NCBI GenBank assembly: GCA_030549495.1
Contig: JAUIRK010000757.1
Coordinates: 284,760-348,759, forward strand
Source: Nectonema munidae
Lineage: Eukaryota; Nematomorpha; Nectonematoida; Nectonematidae
Length of the DNA: 64,000 nt
Direction of reading: 5' to 3'
This document shows, piece by piece, positions 54,256 to 64,000 of the stretch. A program made the translations under genes and the position numbers. Numbering within the stretch: position 1 is the stretch's first letter; each line of letters begins with the position of its first letter. The notes under the pieces are model-generated. The model saw only the letters and a program-made list of their open reading frames with translations, made no database searches and was not told the origin of the DNA.

Positions 54256-54462
54256 TTAGAAAAGCTTGAGAAACACTGAGTTAATGCAACCACCGTCAAA
54301 ACGGTGATTGTTGGTGGAACGCGCTTCTTGGTATTGTTCTCTTATTTGTGTAGCTGCGTGTGAAAGGAACGATTTAGACTTGATATGGTTCGCATGCCTC
54401 ATAATGTCCGAGAACAATCTAACAATTGTTTCTCTTTTACGAAAAGCAGCGTGACGCAATGA
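54256..54462 (-). CDS. Possible exon of an LYR-motif protein
   Basis: An open stretch reads RKRETIVRLFSDIMRHANHI, then FLSHAATQIREQYQEARSTN. This has the pattern of Complex1_LYR small mitochondrial proteins: a basic helix with L-(Y/F)-x, then IR-x-x-(F/Y)-x-x-x-(R/K)-x-x-x-N. In that family it would assist assembly of a respiratory complex or Fe-S delivery. There is no ATG in a good place, and the second half of the domain is not found nearby, so it may be an internal exon or a dead copy. Possible splice edges: AATAAG/G upstream and CACC/GTTTTG or ACG/GTGGTT downstream. Confidence 0.35.
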   Translation of the reverse strand, partial: SLRHAAFRKRETIVRLFSDIMRHANHIKSKSFLSHAATQIREQYQEARSTNNHRFDGGCINSVFLKLF

Positions 54463-54614
54463 CCTTATTCAATCCCTGAGTTATACGGATTATGTGTAGT
54501 TTGTAAATTAAGACTTTATACGTGTTTTATTATAAATCTGTTAGTTTCTAGTAGATTCATGGAAGATTTTCACTTCCCTCTTTAATGGTCTCGTGTTAAT
54601 AAGGGGCGTGTGTA

Positions 54615-55223
54615 CAGAGGCGTAGCTAGCTTTTATTCTAGGGGGGCAAATTGTATTATTTATTTGGATTGATTTACCATCTGGAAATATGAATAGGGGT
54701 TTGGAAGATGAAATGGAAGTCAGATTAAAAAATTATAAACAAGTGTTTATATATACAACTTTCTAGTTTTTTCAATCCATACTTATCTTAAAATGGAATG
54801 AAATGAAAACAGTTTGCATTTCTAACAAATAAGAACTTATTTTTTAGTTCTCATGTCTAAACTTGTTCTAAAATGTATTATTTATTTGGATTGATTTACC
54901 ATTTGAAAATATGAATAGGGGTTTGGAAGATGAAATTGAAGTCAGATTAAAAAAATTATAAACAAGTGTTTATATAAAAAACTTTCTAGGTTTTTCAATC
55001 CATACTTTTAAAATGGGATGAAATGAAAATAGTTCGCATTTCTAACAAATAAGAACTTATTTTTTAGTTCTCATGTCTGAAGTTCTTTTAAGTTTGAATA
55101 TATAGTTTTTTATATCAGTATTCAAAAATTGAGTTTTTTTGGTATCTTAATTAATTCTCTTATGGGGCGCTCGAGATTTTCTCAGGGGCGGCTCTCTGCC
55201 CCCCTCTCTTAGCTACGTCTCTG
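54615..55223. mobile_element. hAT MITE with internal tandem duplication
   Basis: Flanks CGTGTGTA (54607-54614) and TGTGTGTA (55224-55231) agree in seven of eight bases. The ends are CAGAGGCGTAGCTAGC and, inverted, CAGAGACGTAGCTAAG. Inside, a ~225-bp unit (TTTATTTGGATTGATTTACC to GTTCTCATGTCT) is repeated twice in tandem. Confidence 0.87.
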
Positions 55224-55229
55224 TGTGTG

Positions 55230-55370
55230 TAAGGTTGGCTAGATACTGCACTTCGATAACACAAGGCCTTGGGTTTGATCCAGCAGTAAGCCTTCTTTAC
55301 TCATAGTTTGGCACAAGGGCTGCAATTTCGCTATGTCGATGAAAACACGCCAATGTACTTCTATCTTTAA
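55230..55370 (+). mobile_element. tRNA-derived SINE, copy 6
   Basis: AAGGTTGGCTAGATACTGC head, GGGTTTGATCCAGC around the B box, CTCATAGTTTGGCACAAGGG body, GTCGATGAAAACACGCC tail block. It follows the MITE at 55223 directly. Confidence 0.75.
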
Positions 55371-55889
55371 TAAATGTGCTGCTACTGTAATCATTATTTT
55401 TTCCTCATCTATCATCAGACAATCTCTGTCCTCCCTATTTTAAGCACTGCTACTATCCCCAACATTCTCCTCAACTCCTTGATTCACTCTTACTAAGCGC
55501 ATTCTGTCTTTATGTCAGGGGCCGACTGCCTGCATTGTTCCGTTCTAAGGACGAATAAATGCCTTTTCACCTCTTAATAATTTGAGCCACACACACAATT
55601 TCAGCTCTTTGTATTTTTCATTTTTCCTTGAGGATTAACCCTAAAGTCATTTTAGGATTTATTTTTTATATAAGTTATATATAAAGTAAATACGATAAAA
55701 AATGGGCCGGATTAAAGCCTTTAGAGTGTCTAAGCACTTAATAGTTTGGTGCCCCATATATGTGTAATTCAATATGCAAACATAATAAGCTACTTAAAAT
55801 TGTATCCATCGAAATCAAACAAAAGTAACAGTGAGAAAGAAAACAATGTTTATTTTTGTATACTTCCACTTATATTTGAAAATTTCTTT

Positions 55890-56090
55890 CTAGTTTTTTA
55901 AATTTTACAAAATTTTGATTCTCAAAACTGATCTTACGTAGCACATCTGCATCTATATTTAATGGAGATAAGGCATCCAGCTTACCTTGTTGCATAGCTG
56001 TTCTGATGGGATTTTTAATATGCTTTAACTGAGAAAATAAACGCTAACGTATCAGCAGCCTTTCAAACAAAGGATGCTGTTTAATGTGTG
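55890..56090 (-). mobile_element. hAT transposase C-terminal fragment
   Basis: On the minus strand: LFSQLKHIKNPIRTAMQQG, then LDALSPLNIDADVLRKI. This is the dimerisation end of ZMYM/KIAA1586-like hAT transposases (K-x-x-x-R-x-x-M...L-x-x-L). Short and isolated. Confidence 0.62.
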
Positions 56091-56229
56091 GTCAGTAGGG
56101 TTTCTTTCCCGCCATCCCGTTCAATTTTTTAGATCGAGAAAATTACGAGCTCTCCCGTGAACGATATTGGAACTTTCTTTCTTCTGGCTTAAATTAATAT
56201 TCGAAAAAAATGTTATCTCCATTTTAATC

Positions 56230-57075
56230 ATATTTCATCAAACGTACAAACATCAATCTGAGTTCGGCGACACATTTGTGAAATCAGTCATTTTAGACTC
56301 TAAAACTAGATGGAACAGCTTATTAGCAATGCTGGAAAGATTTCTTGAATTGAAATCTCCGATTGCAAAGGCTTTGATTGACTTGAAAATTTTCAATACT
56401 TTCACAGAGATTGAAATGACCCAAATCAAAAACATTGTTTGTTCTCTTCAATCTCTCAAAATAGGTTTAGAAAAGCCACCTTGCTCACTGCTGAAGCAGT
56501 ATTTGTTTTTATCAACATTGAGCTGGATAAAGAACCTTCCAGTTTTTCATTAGCTATCAAAAAAAGTTAAATTATCGAATTTTGAAAAGGAAAAATGTCA
56601 AAGTTGGAATGTTAGAATATTTGAACCAGGGAGGAAACTACGAGTGCAAGAAGACGAAATTATCTCTCGGCCAGACAAAAATATCATATATAGACTAAGT
56701 GACAAAATAGTTAAAAGTAAATTCTCTGAAAACTTGGAGACAGGAAGTAAAAGGCTCTTTGTTGGATGAACGTGAAATATAAGATGTCTAAGACACTTGG
56801 TCTTTAGAAAAGAGGCTGTAAATGACGCTTGAAAGAAAAATGAGTCGTTCAGAAAAGATAGTTGAAAGAAGACAAGAAAGTTGGAAGCAAGAGCTTGAAG
56901 GAAATGGGGTGAAATCAACTACCATAATAAAATAGGAAAGAGCTTTAAAAACAGTGCCACCAACATCCGTTGAGGCTAAAAGAGCTTTTTCGTCGGCCAA
57001 ACTTTTTTTCACAAAAATCAGAACACAACTATCATCGGAGAGTATTAATTTTTTTTTTTGAAAATATTACAGCAA
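56230..57075 (+). mobile_element. hAT transposase relic, ZBED-like
   Basis: First block SVILDSKTRWNSLLAMLERF and LKSPIAKALIDL (the RW element of the hAT core); last block PPTSVEAKRAFSSAKLFFT then TKIRTQLSSESINFF at 56960-57050 (dimerisation domain). The stretch between is broken in several places and the N-terminal half is missing. Confidence 0.75.
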
Positions 57076-57179
57076 TAAAGATTTCTAATAAAATTGTTTT
57101 ATTTTCTACTTTTTAGTTTGAGAACGAAAAATAAATAAAGGAAAAAAATTTTCCCGATAGAAACCCTAGTGGTGAGGAA

Positions 57180-59330
57180 CATGCCCGCTGTACTGCAACA
57201 CCAAAGATAAGCAAATTTTATCTCTGTTGAGGCGAGGGCCTCTCCTCTGCATTCAACAACTGTCCATCAAAGTTAGCAGCTCTTCAATCGAAAGAAGCTT
57301 TAAAAAAATCTCAGGCAAATTTAAAGCAACAAACTGCGAAGGTAATATTAAGGCTAAGCCTGTTCACGTAAACATGCCCAAGCCATACATTCCAAGCACA
57401 GTATTAGCTGGTGTATCTTATTCACAAGCTGTGACCAGCCCTATTGTACCTAAGGCATCTTTGTCAAATGAGCCTTCCTTCCCTCCCTGACGAAGCCATT
57501 ATGAGAGTAGAGCTCTTTTTTAAATCTCCAGTATTCAAAGAACAACTGAAAAAATACTGAGCGCATTGGCGGAAGATCTTCTGTTAGAGTGCTAATCTGA
57601 CATGCTCAAATTTTTGCATTTCAAGATAAACGGCTTAGCTAAGAAATGTAGTGCTCTAATTGAGCTCCTTACAGAACACAGCGTAGTCTCAAGCCAAGTT
57701 TCCATCCTCGGATATAGAACATTCGTGCATCCGGGAATAAGCCACTCACGAGGCCTAGCGATGGGTGTGCCAAAGGGGTTAAAGGTTTCCAGTTTTACGA
57801 TCTTGGTAGCGCTGGACCTTTAGTTGTGCTGGGTTGCTACAACCCGCCTAGTAACCCACTGTTGAATTACGAATTTATTGAAAGATTTTCATTCTTCCCA
57901 TAATGTGCTACTAGTAGGTGATCTTAACCCTCACCACATTAGACTGTTCAATGAAACCAATAACGTGATTGGCACCGACTTACTCAAGTTGGTCGAAGAC
58001 TCATACTCTTTTATCGTTGACGATCCAACACCGACTCGAGATAAGGACGTGCTAGACCTTGAAAACGTCTTTCAATCTGAAACCATTAGTGGCCTCAATA
58101 GCCGTTATTCAGGATTCCTGTGTGTCTGACCACAAGCCCTTGTTGGGCACGGTTTCTTTAGGTCCGCAATTCACGACTGACAAGGGTAATTTAGTGAAGA
58201 GATGGGTAGAAGAGGGACAAACCCAGTTCCCACGGCACATCAGTCTTCTCCCTTGCCTGAGCAAAGTGTATACGACAAATTAATGTTTGGAATACTTGAT
58301 GCTTGTAGAAGGAGCATGCAATAATCGCAGATGAACAGTTTGAGTTCAAAAAAGGATTCATCAAATCATGCTCTGCTTACCTTTAAATCGTGATGTTACT
58401 AAAAGCTAGAATGATGGCCTCTACCTAGGCATCATATCTTACGACCTTGAGAGAAGGCTTTTGATACAGTTTGGCATGAAAGTTTCCTGTTCAAACTCAT
58501 TAGCATGTTTGTGCCATCATGCATCTTCAGGTTATTTTATAGTTTCCTTTCTCGACGCCCATCTTAACTCAAGGCAAAATAAATAACGAATTTTCGAGGA
58601 GAATAAACCTAGGACGCGGGATCCCACAAGGTTCATCTCTAGGCCAACTTCTGTTCAACATCTACATATATGACATTAGGGACTCTTTAAATAAGTCTAT
58701 CTATGCTATAATAATCAGTTTCCCAGCGACATATGTGTATATTACGCCGTTAATCGTGTTCATTCTATTTGCAAGCACTTTATTGACGTAAATACCATAG
58801 GTTGGTATTTCACTGGATGGACCCTTAAGGTGAATTACTCCAAATGTAAGTTTATCATCCTTGTTGCTAATTGTCACAAAAATAACCCACCTACTATAGG
58901 GAATATTCCCTGAGTTCTTCACCTTAAATATCTAGGAATCAATTGAGATGCAGTTTTCATCGTAGAGCTCAAGAAATGATTAAGAAAGGTAAAAAAAGAT
59001 CTAGCGCTATCTTGGCCAATTCTACGACGGTAGGCAAGGTCATTAAAATCCTAACAATTCCAAAATTGACTTATGCTAACTTCATTTTAGCATGCCTACT
59101 TTCAACTTCGATGAATAAAATAGGTGACCTTGTATATAAACTTATTAGAAGTGTTTATAATAACCCTTTCACTATCGCTCATAACCGGACCTCCTTTTCT
59201 TGGTTCCAGAAAAGGTTGGAAAAATTGAATAAAAGTTTATTAAAAACTAAAAAAAGAAAAATATTGCCCACAATTATGCAAAGCTTGGGAACTCAAGTAA
59301 ACCCAGGCTGAAGCGTTCTTGACGGTAAAC
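57180..59330 (+). mobile_element. Jockey-like LINE, decayed
   Basis: The start carries the end of an ORF1 (SFKKISGKFKATNCEGNIK, then SYSQAVTSPIV). The endonuclease shows LLVGDLNPHH and SCVSDHKPLLGT. The RT shows EKAFDTVWHESFLFKLISMF and NLGRGIPQGSSL. The tail (58943-59311) reads AILANSTTVGKVIKILTIPK and LVYKLIRSVYNNPF. More than ten breaks, so it is much older than the copy at 25640-28980. Confidence 0.72.
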
Positions 59331-60100
59331 GCTAAAAAAAAAAGAGAAAAGTCATCCTAGCTGACTACCCATATACAATAGCTTCCAAGGAATAGGGAAT
59401 TCTGCGTTCTGCTATCTACTTCTGTTTTTTCTGTGTACTAGACCCGTATATTTAAATTTAGGATTGGCACAACGTATAAGTCTGAAAACAGATTCATGGT
59501 ACGAGCTAGGTTGGGCATAGTCAGGCCCTAACAGGAGTCTACTTGTAGTCTAGGGATGACATTTATACTTATATCATGTACATATGAAATGGAGTCAAAT
59601 TAAAGGCAAAGTTTGTTTCTTATCTAGCATGCCCTAAAATTATCTATATCTTTTTAAATTTTATATCATGTACTAAATATATGCCAATAATATAAAACCT
59701 ACTAACTTTCGTGTTATTTTTAGCATATCTCTTTTATAACTCTCATTTTATTTATGAATAGGCTACATTCCGTTGTGCCGGTTTTTATCCTACTTTTCTT
59801 CCTCTGAAGAATTCAAAGGATTTTACTGTTAGGTAGTGCTCTGACGACCCGATTCTAACCTTTTTAGTAAACAAGCAAGATTGTTTCCCATTTTGGAAAC
59901 GTTGGCGTTAGGATTATATCTTTCACTCAGCTGTATTTATATATTTGAAACATACTCTTGTAAAATGATATATATCAATGTATAGTTATATCGTAACGAG
60001 GGCCTGTATTAGCCGTGTAATGGGATGGAAAGTCTAGGTAGATCGTGGACTTAACATTCCGGGCGGGAGTACAATATCGAAAAGGATGGGTGCGCTTAAC
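59331..60100 (+). other. LINE 3' region or unassigned sequence
   Basis: No frame is readable. The base composition is less AT-rich than the surroundings and may be the 3' UTR of the LINE to its left. Confidence 0.35.
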
Positions 60101-60109
60101 CCTTCAGCT

Positions 60110-62610
60110 GAACAAGTGATCTTAAAGTTAAAAATATATAAAAACTAATGTATACATGGAAAGGCACATGGATGTTATCTTTTGCAAGTATTTTATAAAG
60201 TTCAGCATGACTTTCCAAATAAACTGTTTTTACATCTTGGTTTCACAGAATTTATGGCTCACGTATGAATGAAACTGCTGAACCTCAGCATGAGAAATTA
60301 CAGTTAAAACCTTCTGCGTAAACATTAATAAATTTTTGACAGCATTGACAATATTTTTTAGTGTTAACAGATGTGAAATTATGTTGTAGTCGGACATCTC
60401 TTAGAAAAGAAAGTCTCTATGTTATTTTTCTATATATCTCTTCTCTTAGCTTCAAGTATGTCAACAATGGTATAATATGTGGTGATACGACATTTCTCTT
60501 GCATTTAAATATACATCTGGTGCATCTCCGTCATTGAATACCATATTTCTGATACGTTTACGAGTTTTAGCTGCCTTGTAATAAACATATGATACCATTT
60601 CCTTTTGTAGCTTCTTCATAACGTTCAAATTAATCTCGTAAAATACACAACTGATTACCTAATGATCAGGGCGAGGAAAAATTGACCCAAAAATTGACTT
60701 TATTGACTTTTTAAAGTTTCATTGAAGTGAACAACTTTGAACACTTTAAAGAAAGTATTGAAAATTATTTCAAAGAATCCATGACTTTGAAGTACAACAA
60801 TATATAATTAATGACATTTTTTGATTTAAAATTCGATCATTTTCTAGCAGTTTTTCCAGTTTAGAAAATGATCTTTCTACTTCTAAAGTTAAAACTTGAC
60901 AATTTTGTAATTTGGGATAAGTACTGCGAGAGATTTGAGAGTTTTCCATATTCATGATTTTATTGATTTCATTTCATTTGAATCCATTTTCAAGATAACT
61001 TTTAACGCCACATTCGTCTTAAATGAAATAATGTTGAAACAAATGAAGGCATCTTCGACTGAAAAAGTCTCTATGTTGAGCTTTTCCTCCTAAATCAATG
61101 AATCATGAATATTCTCTAATTATTATTGTTAGCAAGTTTTGACACAGATTTTCTTTTTTTAACAATTTCTTGATATTTGGCAATAAAATTCCATCATCTT
61201 CACCATTAATTTCTTCACTGCTGCAAGATTTTAATGAAGATATTTTGCTACTTGCAACCAATTTGTCAATTTCGTTACAATTGGAACTGAAGTGTTGCCG
61301 ATAGGTTTGAAAAGAGAACGTCTTTTTTTATTACTAATTTTGAATGATTTAATGCCGGTAATCTACAATTTTGCAGGATAACTTAACTTTTAATGTAAAC
61401 TTGTGTAAAAGATGTGAAAAACATGCAATGATAAAAAGTTTGAGAATAAAATTCCATAACTTCTGCAGCGGGTATATCATATGTAACCGCCTTTGTCAAC
61501 AAAAAAAATTTGTCTTACAAAAAACTTCTTCATGTTTAACCTCAGTCAGGCAAACTTTACAGTAAAACCTTTTATTAGATGAAAAAAAGCCCAACTACTG
61601 TGGAAGTGTTGATATAAAGAAGAAATCTTTTATGTATCGCTTATAACAATTTTAGGCACATTGAATCAAAAAGTGTTAAATATAAAATTTGACTTTATTG
61701 ACCTAAACTCGAAAAATTGACTTAAAAATTAGAAATTAGTTCAAAAATTTTTAGACTAAACAAGTAAAGATATTCAAAGAATTTTTGCTAAACGGAAATA
61801 AAAGTTGACTTTATTGACTTTTACTCGCCCTGCACTTCTTTTACATACGGATCTGCACTTCTTTAAGTCTGTATCGTTTTTTTTAAAGCTTGACATACTC
61901 TGTTAAAATTTTTATTTCCAATATTTTTTGCTTTTCTTCCAGCGTTTCTTTTTTGCGACTTGTCTTCCACTATATTTTCTAGTGCTTCTAAAATTTTAAA
62001 AAAAGACTTCAACGTTGCTGCTGTTTCTACAGAATGTGCCTAAGGTATGAAATAAGACAATTTTATTTCCTTTAAAACTTTTAAGAATTTTGCAGCGGCT
62101 AGTTGAGGGTGTGAAAAAAGTATAAAGTAGTTGTATTGTAGAAAAGAAATTAACTATCTCTTGACATCAGTCAACAGAACTTTGGACTACAAGATTTGGT
62201 AAAAGAGTTGCACAGGTCACATATATATCAAACTTGTTTATTTCCAAAAATAAATTTCGCATCTCTTTATAACGCCACCACACGTAACCCACGTTATCAT
62301 AAGAGTGACCTAACTGAAATTGGCTTTCCAATTTCAAAAAATTACAATTCGGTCAATAAGTTGCCCACCTTTTAGGTACCTGTATACAACACTAGATCAA
62401 TATGTGATAAATTTAGAGCTGAATCAACTGGCAAACTAATATGACTAAATTTTTCTTCGTCAACAATGTACGCAATTTGCCTTGCCATTATTTGTATAAG
62501 TTCTTCACAGAAGGTTTCCGAGATGTAGGAAGGATTACGTTTTCTATATTTCGAAATTTGGCCTGTTAAAAATGGAACAAACTGGCTTATGAGTTCAAGT
62601 CGTTCTAAAA
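60110..62610 (-). mobile_element. hAT (TTF/ZMYM-like) relic split by another element
   Basis: Read right to left: FLERLELISQFVPFLTGQIS, NPSYISETFCEELIQIMARQ, ISLPVDSALNLSHIDL (core region), GHSYDNVGYVWWRYKEMRN and INKFDIYVTCATLLPNLV, then VNFFSTIQLLYTFF. After the insert at 60667-61832 come MKKLQKEMVSYVYYK and LYTIVDILEAKRR, then a worn C-terminus. Many breaks; an old copy of the same broad class as 45930-47683. Confidence 0.68.
60667..61832 (-). mobile_element. hAT-like insert with CAGGGCGAG ends
   Basis: The left end CAGGGCGAGGAAAAATTGAC pairs with the inverted right end CAGGGCGAGTAAAAGTCAAT, and GACTTTATTGACTTT lies inside both. The frame 60955-60770 holds CQVLTLEVERSFSKLEKLLE with NDRILNQK, a hAT dimerisation variant. 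A frame near 61300-61140 reads IDKLVASSKISSLKSCSSEE. Flanking 8-mers do not match. Confidence 0.62.
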
Positions 62611-62619
62611 ATTTCCTTT

Positions 62620-63102
62620 ATTTTTGTTATATTATTACTAAATTATTTTATGAATATAGGTAAAAAAAGATTACAAAAAGTAGAACAGTAATAAGATTTT
62701 CAAATATATCTTAAGATTTCTTTCATTTTTCTCTTCATATAACTTTGAAAAATTTATAAATCTTATCATAAATTATCCTATTCAAATCTCTTTTTACTTT
62801 TCTATCATCATTCTTGTCTTCTGAATCATTTTCTGCATTTGTATCATGCATTCTCTTGTTTCCAGTTATCCCTTTAATTGTCGTAAGATATGGATTAGGT
62901 TTCAGACCGGTTCGCTGCTTCACTACCGTATTGCTTCAAATATTTCTTTTAAGAAATACAGAAATATCCAAAGCTCCATGACTCAAGCCCGATGACTTCA
63001 TAAGCAGCACTTAAAATAATGAGAGAAAGTAAAGTATTAGTTAGGGTCTCCCTGAATTTGATCCTTCAAAATTCCCACTAACACTAACTTTGTGATAATT
63101 AC
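62620..63102. other. Intergenic, no clear gene
   Basis: AT-rich. A minus-strand frame (62923-62735) rich in Lys/Asp/Asn could be an N-terminal piece of the hAT relic to its left, but no motif supports this. Confidence 0.35.
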
Positions 63103-63160
63103 AGTTGACTACCTCTAAACCGGAAATCACTAATTCGGACTTTTGTTAATTTGGCACTTT
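63103..63160 (+). repeat. Possible Tigger-type terminal repeat
   Basis: CAGTTGACTACCTCTAAACC, then CACTAATTCGGAC, resemble Tigger ends (CAGTTGAACCTCTATAAGTCGG). It follows TTA. No partner is in the window. Confidence 0.45.
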
Positions 63161-63439
63161 GATTATTCCAGAAATCTTTAATTTAGTAAAATTATTGAAT
63201 GATTGCTTCAATTAACAACTGGGCCTCTCGAAGGTTTAGAAAATAAAAGTTTCATAAATGAAGAAGAACTAATCAGTCTTTAATCTTGCAAGAAAAACTT
63301 ATTAGAGAAAGACCAAAGCACCTAAAACAATAAGAAGAAATTTATTAAAGAAAAAAAACAATATCAGATGAAATAAATCAAAATGAAATTAAAAAAACAT
63401 AATAATTTACAAGAACGAAAAAAAATAACCAACTAATAA

Positions 63440-64000
63440 ACATTAACTTTAAATGATATATAATATAAAAAAAAGTATGAGATATATTTATATAGAGTCA
63501 TGAGAAAAATATTGAAAATATAAAAGAGCTTTAACGGATTCTTTAAAGTTTCTGATTTCGAGATTAGCAAATTTAGACAATTATTATTAAAAAATAATTT
63601 TATAATTAAACATTTTTTGAAGATTAAATTCCCGAAATAAATGGTTTTAGCAATCAAAGTTTATTCAAAAACAGTATCAAGACCAAGATTAGGAAAGGAG
63701 GAATTATCAAGAGAGAATGTTCTTAGGTGAATTGAACGAAAGATAGACTTTTGGGCTATTTAAGGAATGTGAAGAAGATGGCTGTGGCGAGTGAGGCATA
63801 GATGTATTGAGTCATTTCGAATGAAAAACTGGTTGAAAATTCCACATTTGATACAGGATTTATAAAAAAAATGAAAATGAGATAGCTTGTTAATATTATA
63901 AATATTGATACAAGAAAAAGAATCATTACAGCTACGAGAAAGATTAATGAACATGAAAAAAATTTTTTGACAAGAATATAATTTATGTAGCATTGATAAA
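63440..64000 (-). mobile_element. Jockey/CR1-like LINE, 3' part, runs off the window
   Basis: The frame from 63993 reads KLYSCQKIFFMFINLSRSCN, then IYNINKLSHFHFF and IRNDSIHLCLTRHSHLLHIP. This recalls the thumb/C-terminal domain of the LINE at 25640-28980 (LSQKKILRIVFN ... LLKFNDLYKLR ... RNSNHLFVPR). The 3' side is AT-rich. Confidence 0.5.

Overview
The window looks like a transposon-crowded, strongly AT-rich chromosome segment of an invertebrate animal. Genes are split by GT-AG introns, polyadenylation signals are AATAAA, and three host genes are recognisable. Bacterial signals, rRNA genes and true tRNA genes are absent. I cannot fix the phylum from sequence alone.

Host genes. (1) 870-17111 (+): ATP synthase F0 subunit b (ATP5PB) in seven coding exons that join to a 258-residue protein. 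Its introns have swollen to 16 kb with hAT, piggyBac, LINE, SINE and MITE insertions. (2) 20225-21178 (+): a divergent single-exon rhodopsin-type GPCR with a possible TATA box and spliced leader region. (3) 52076-53014 (+): a single-exon TMEM192-like lysosomal membrane protein with a hAT-like MITE ending 42 bp before its ATG. A short LYR-like exon (54256-54462, -) is a weaker host candidate.

Mobile DNA fills most of the rest. LINE pieces of at least three kinds occur: a family with an APE endonuclease, RT and Cys-rich knuckle at 12-15 kb and 50 kb; a nearly complete Jockey/CR1-like copy at 25.6-29.0 kb (-) with a relative at the right edge; and RNase H-bearing or Jockey-like remnants at 23, 32 and 57-59 kb. 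A pogo/Tigger relic lies at 17.5-19.0 kb. hAT transposase relics lie at 2.8-3.9, 23.9-25.6, 39.8-41.9, 45.9-47.7, 55.9-57.1 and 60.1-62.6 kb. A set of hAT MITEs has 8-bp target duplications. There is also a dispersed tRNA-derived SINE.

Three structures stand out. At 29084-32441 an element with piggyBac-like TTAA ends carries two different ~150-bp satellite arrays, and a decayed relative lies at 53.4 kb. At 42761-47815 three transposons are nested: a hAT holds a piggyBac, which holds a second, internally deleted hAT. At 35421-37845 a less AT-rich insert carries an open RT/RNase H frame facing a small coiled-coil ORF, inside a hAT-like element whose uninterrupted relative lies at 8622-11799.
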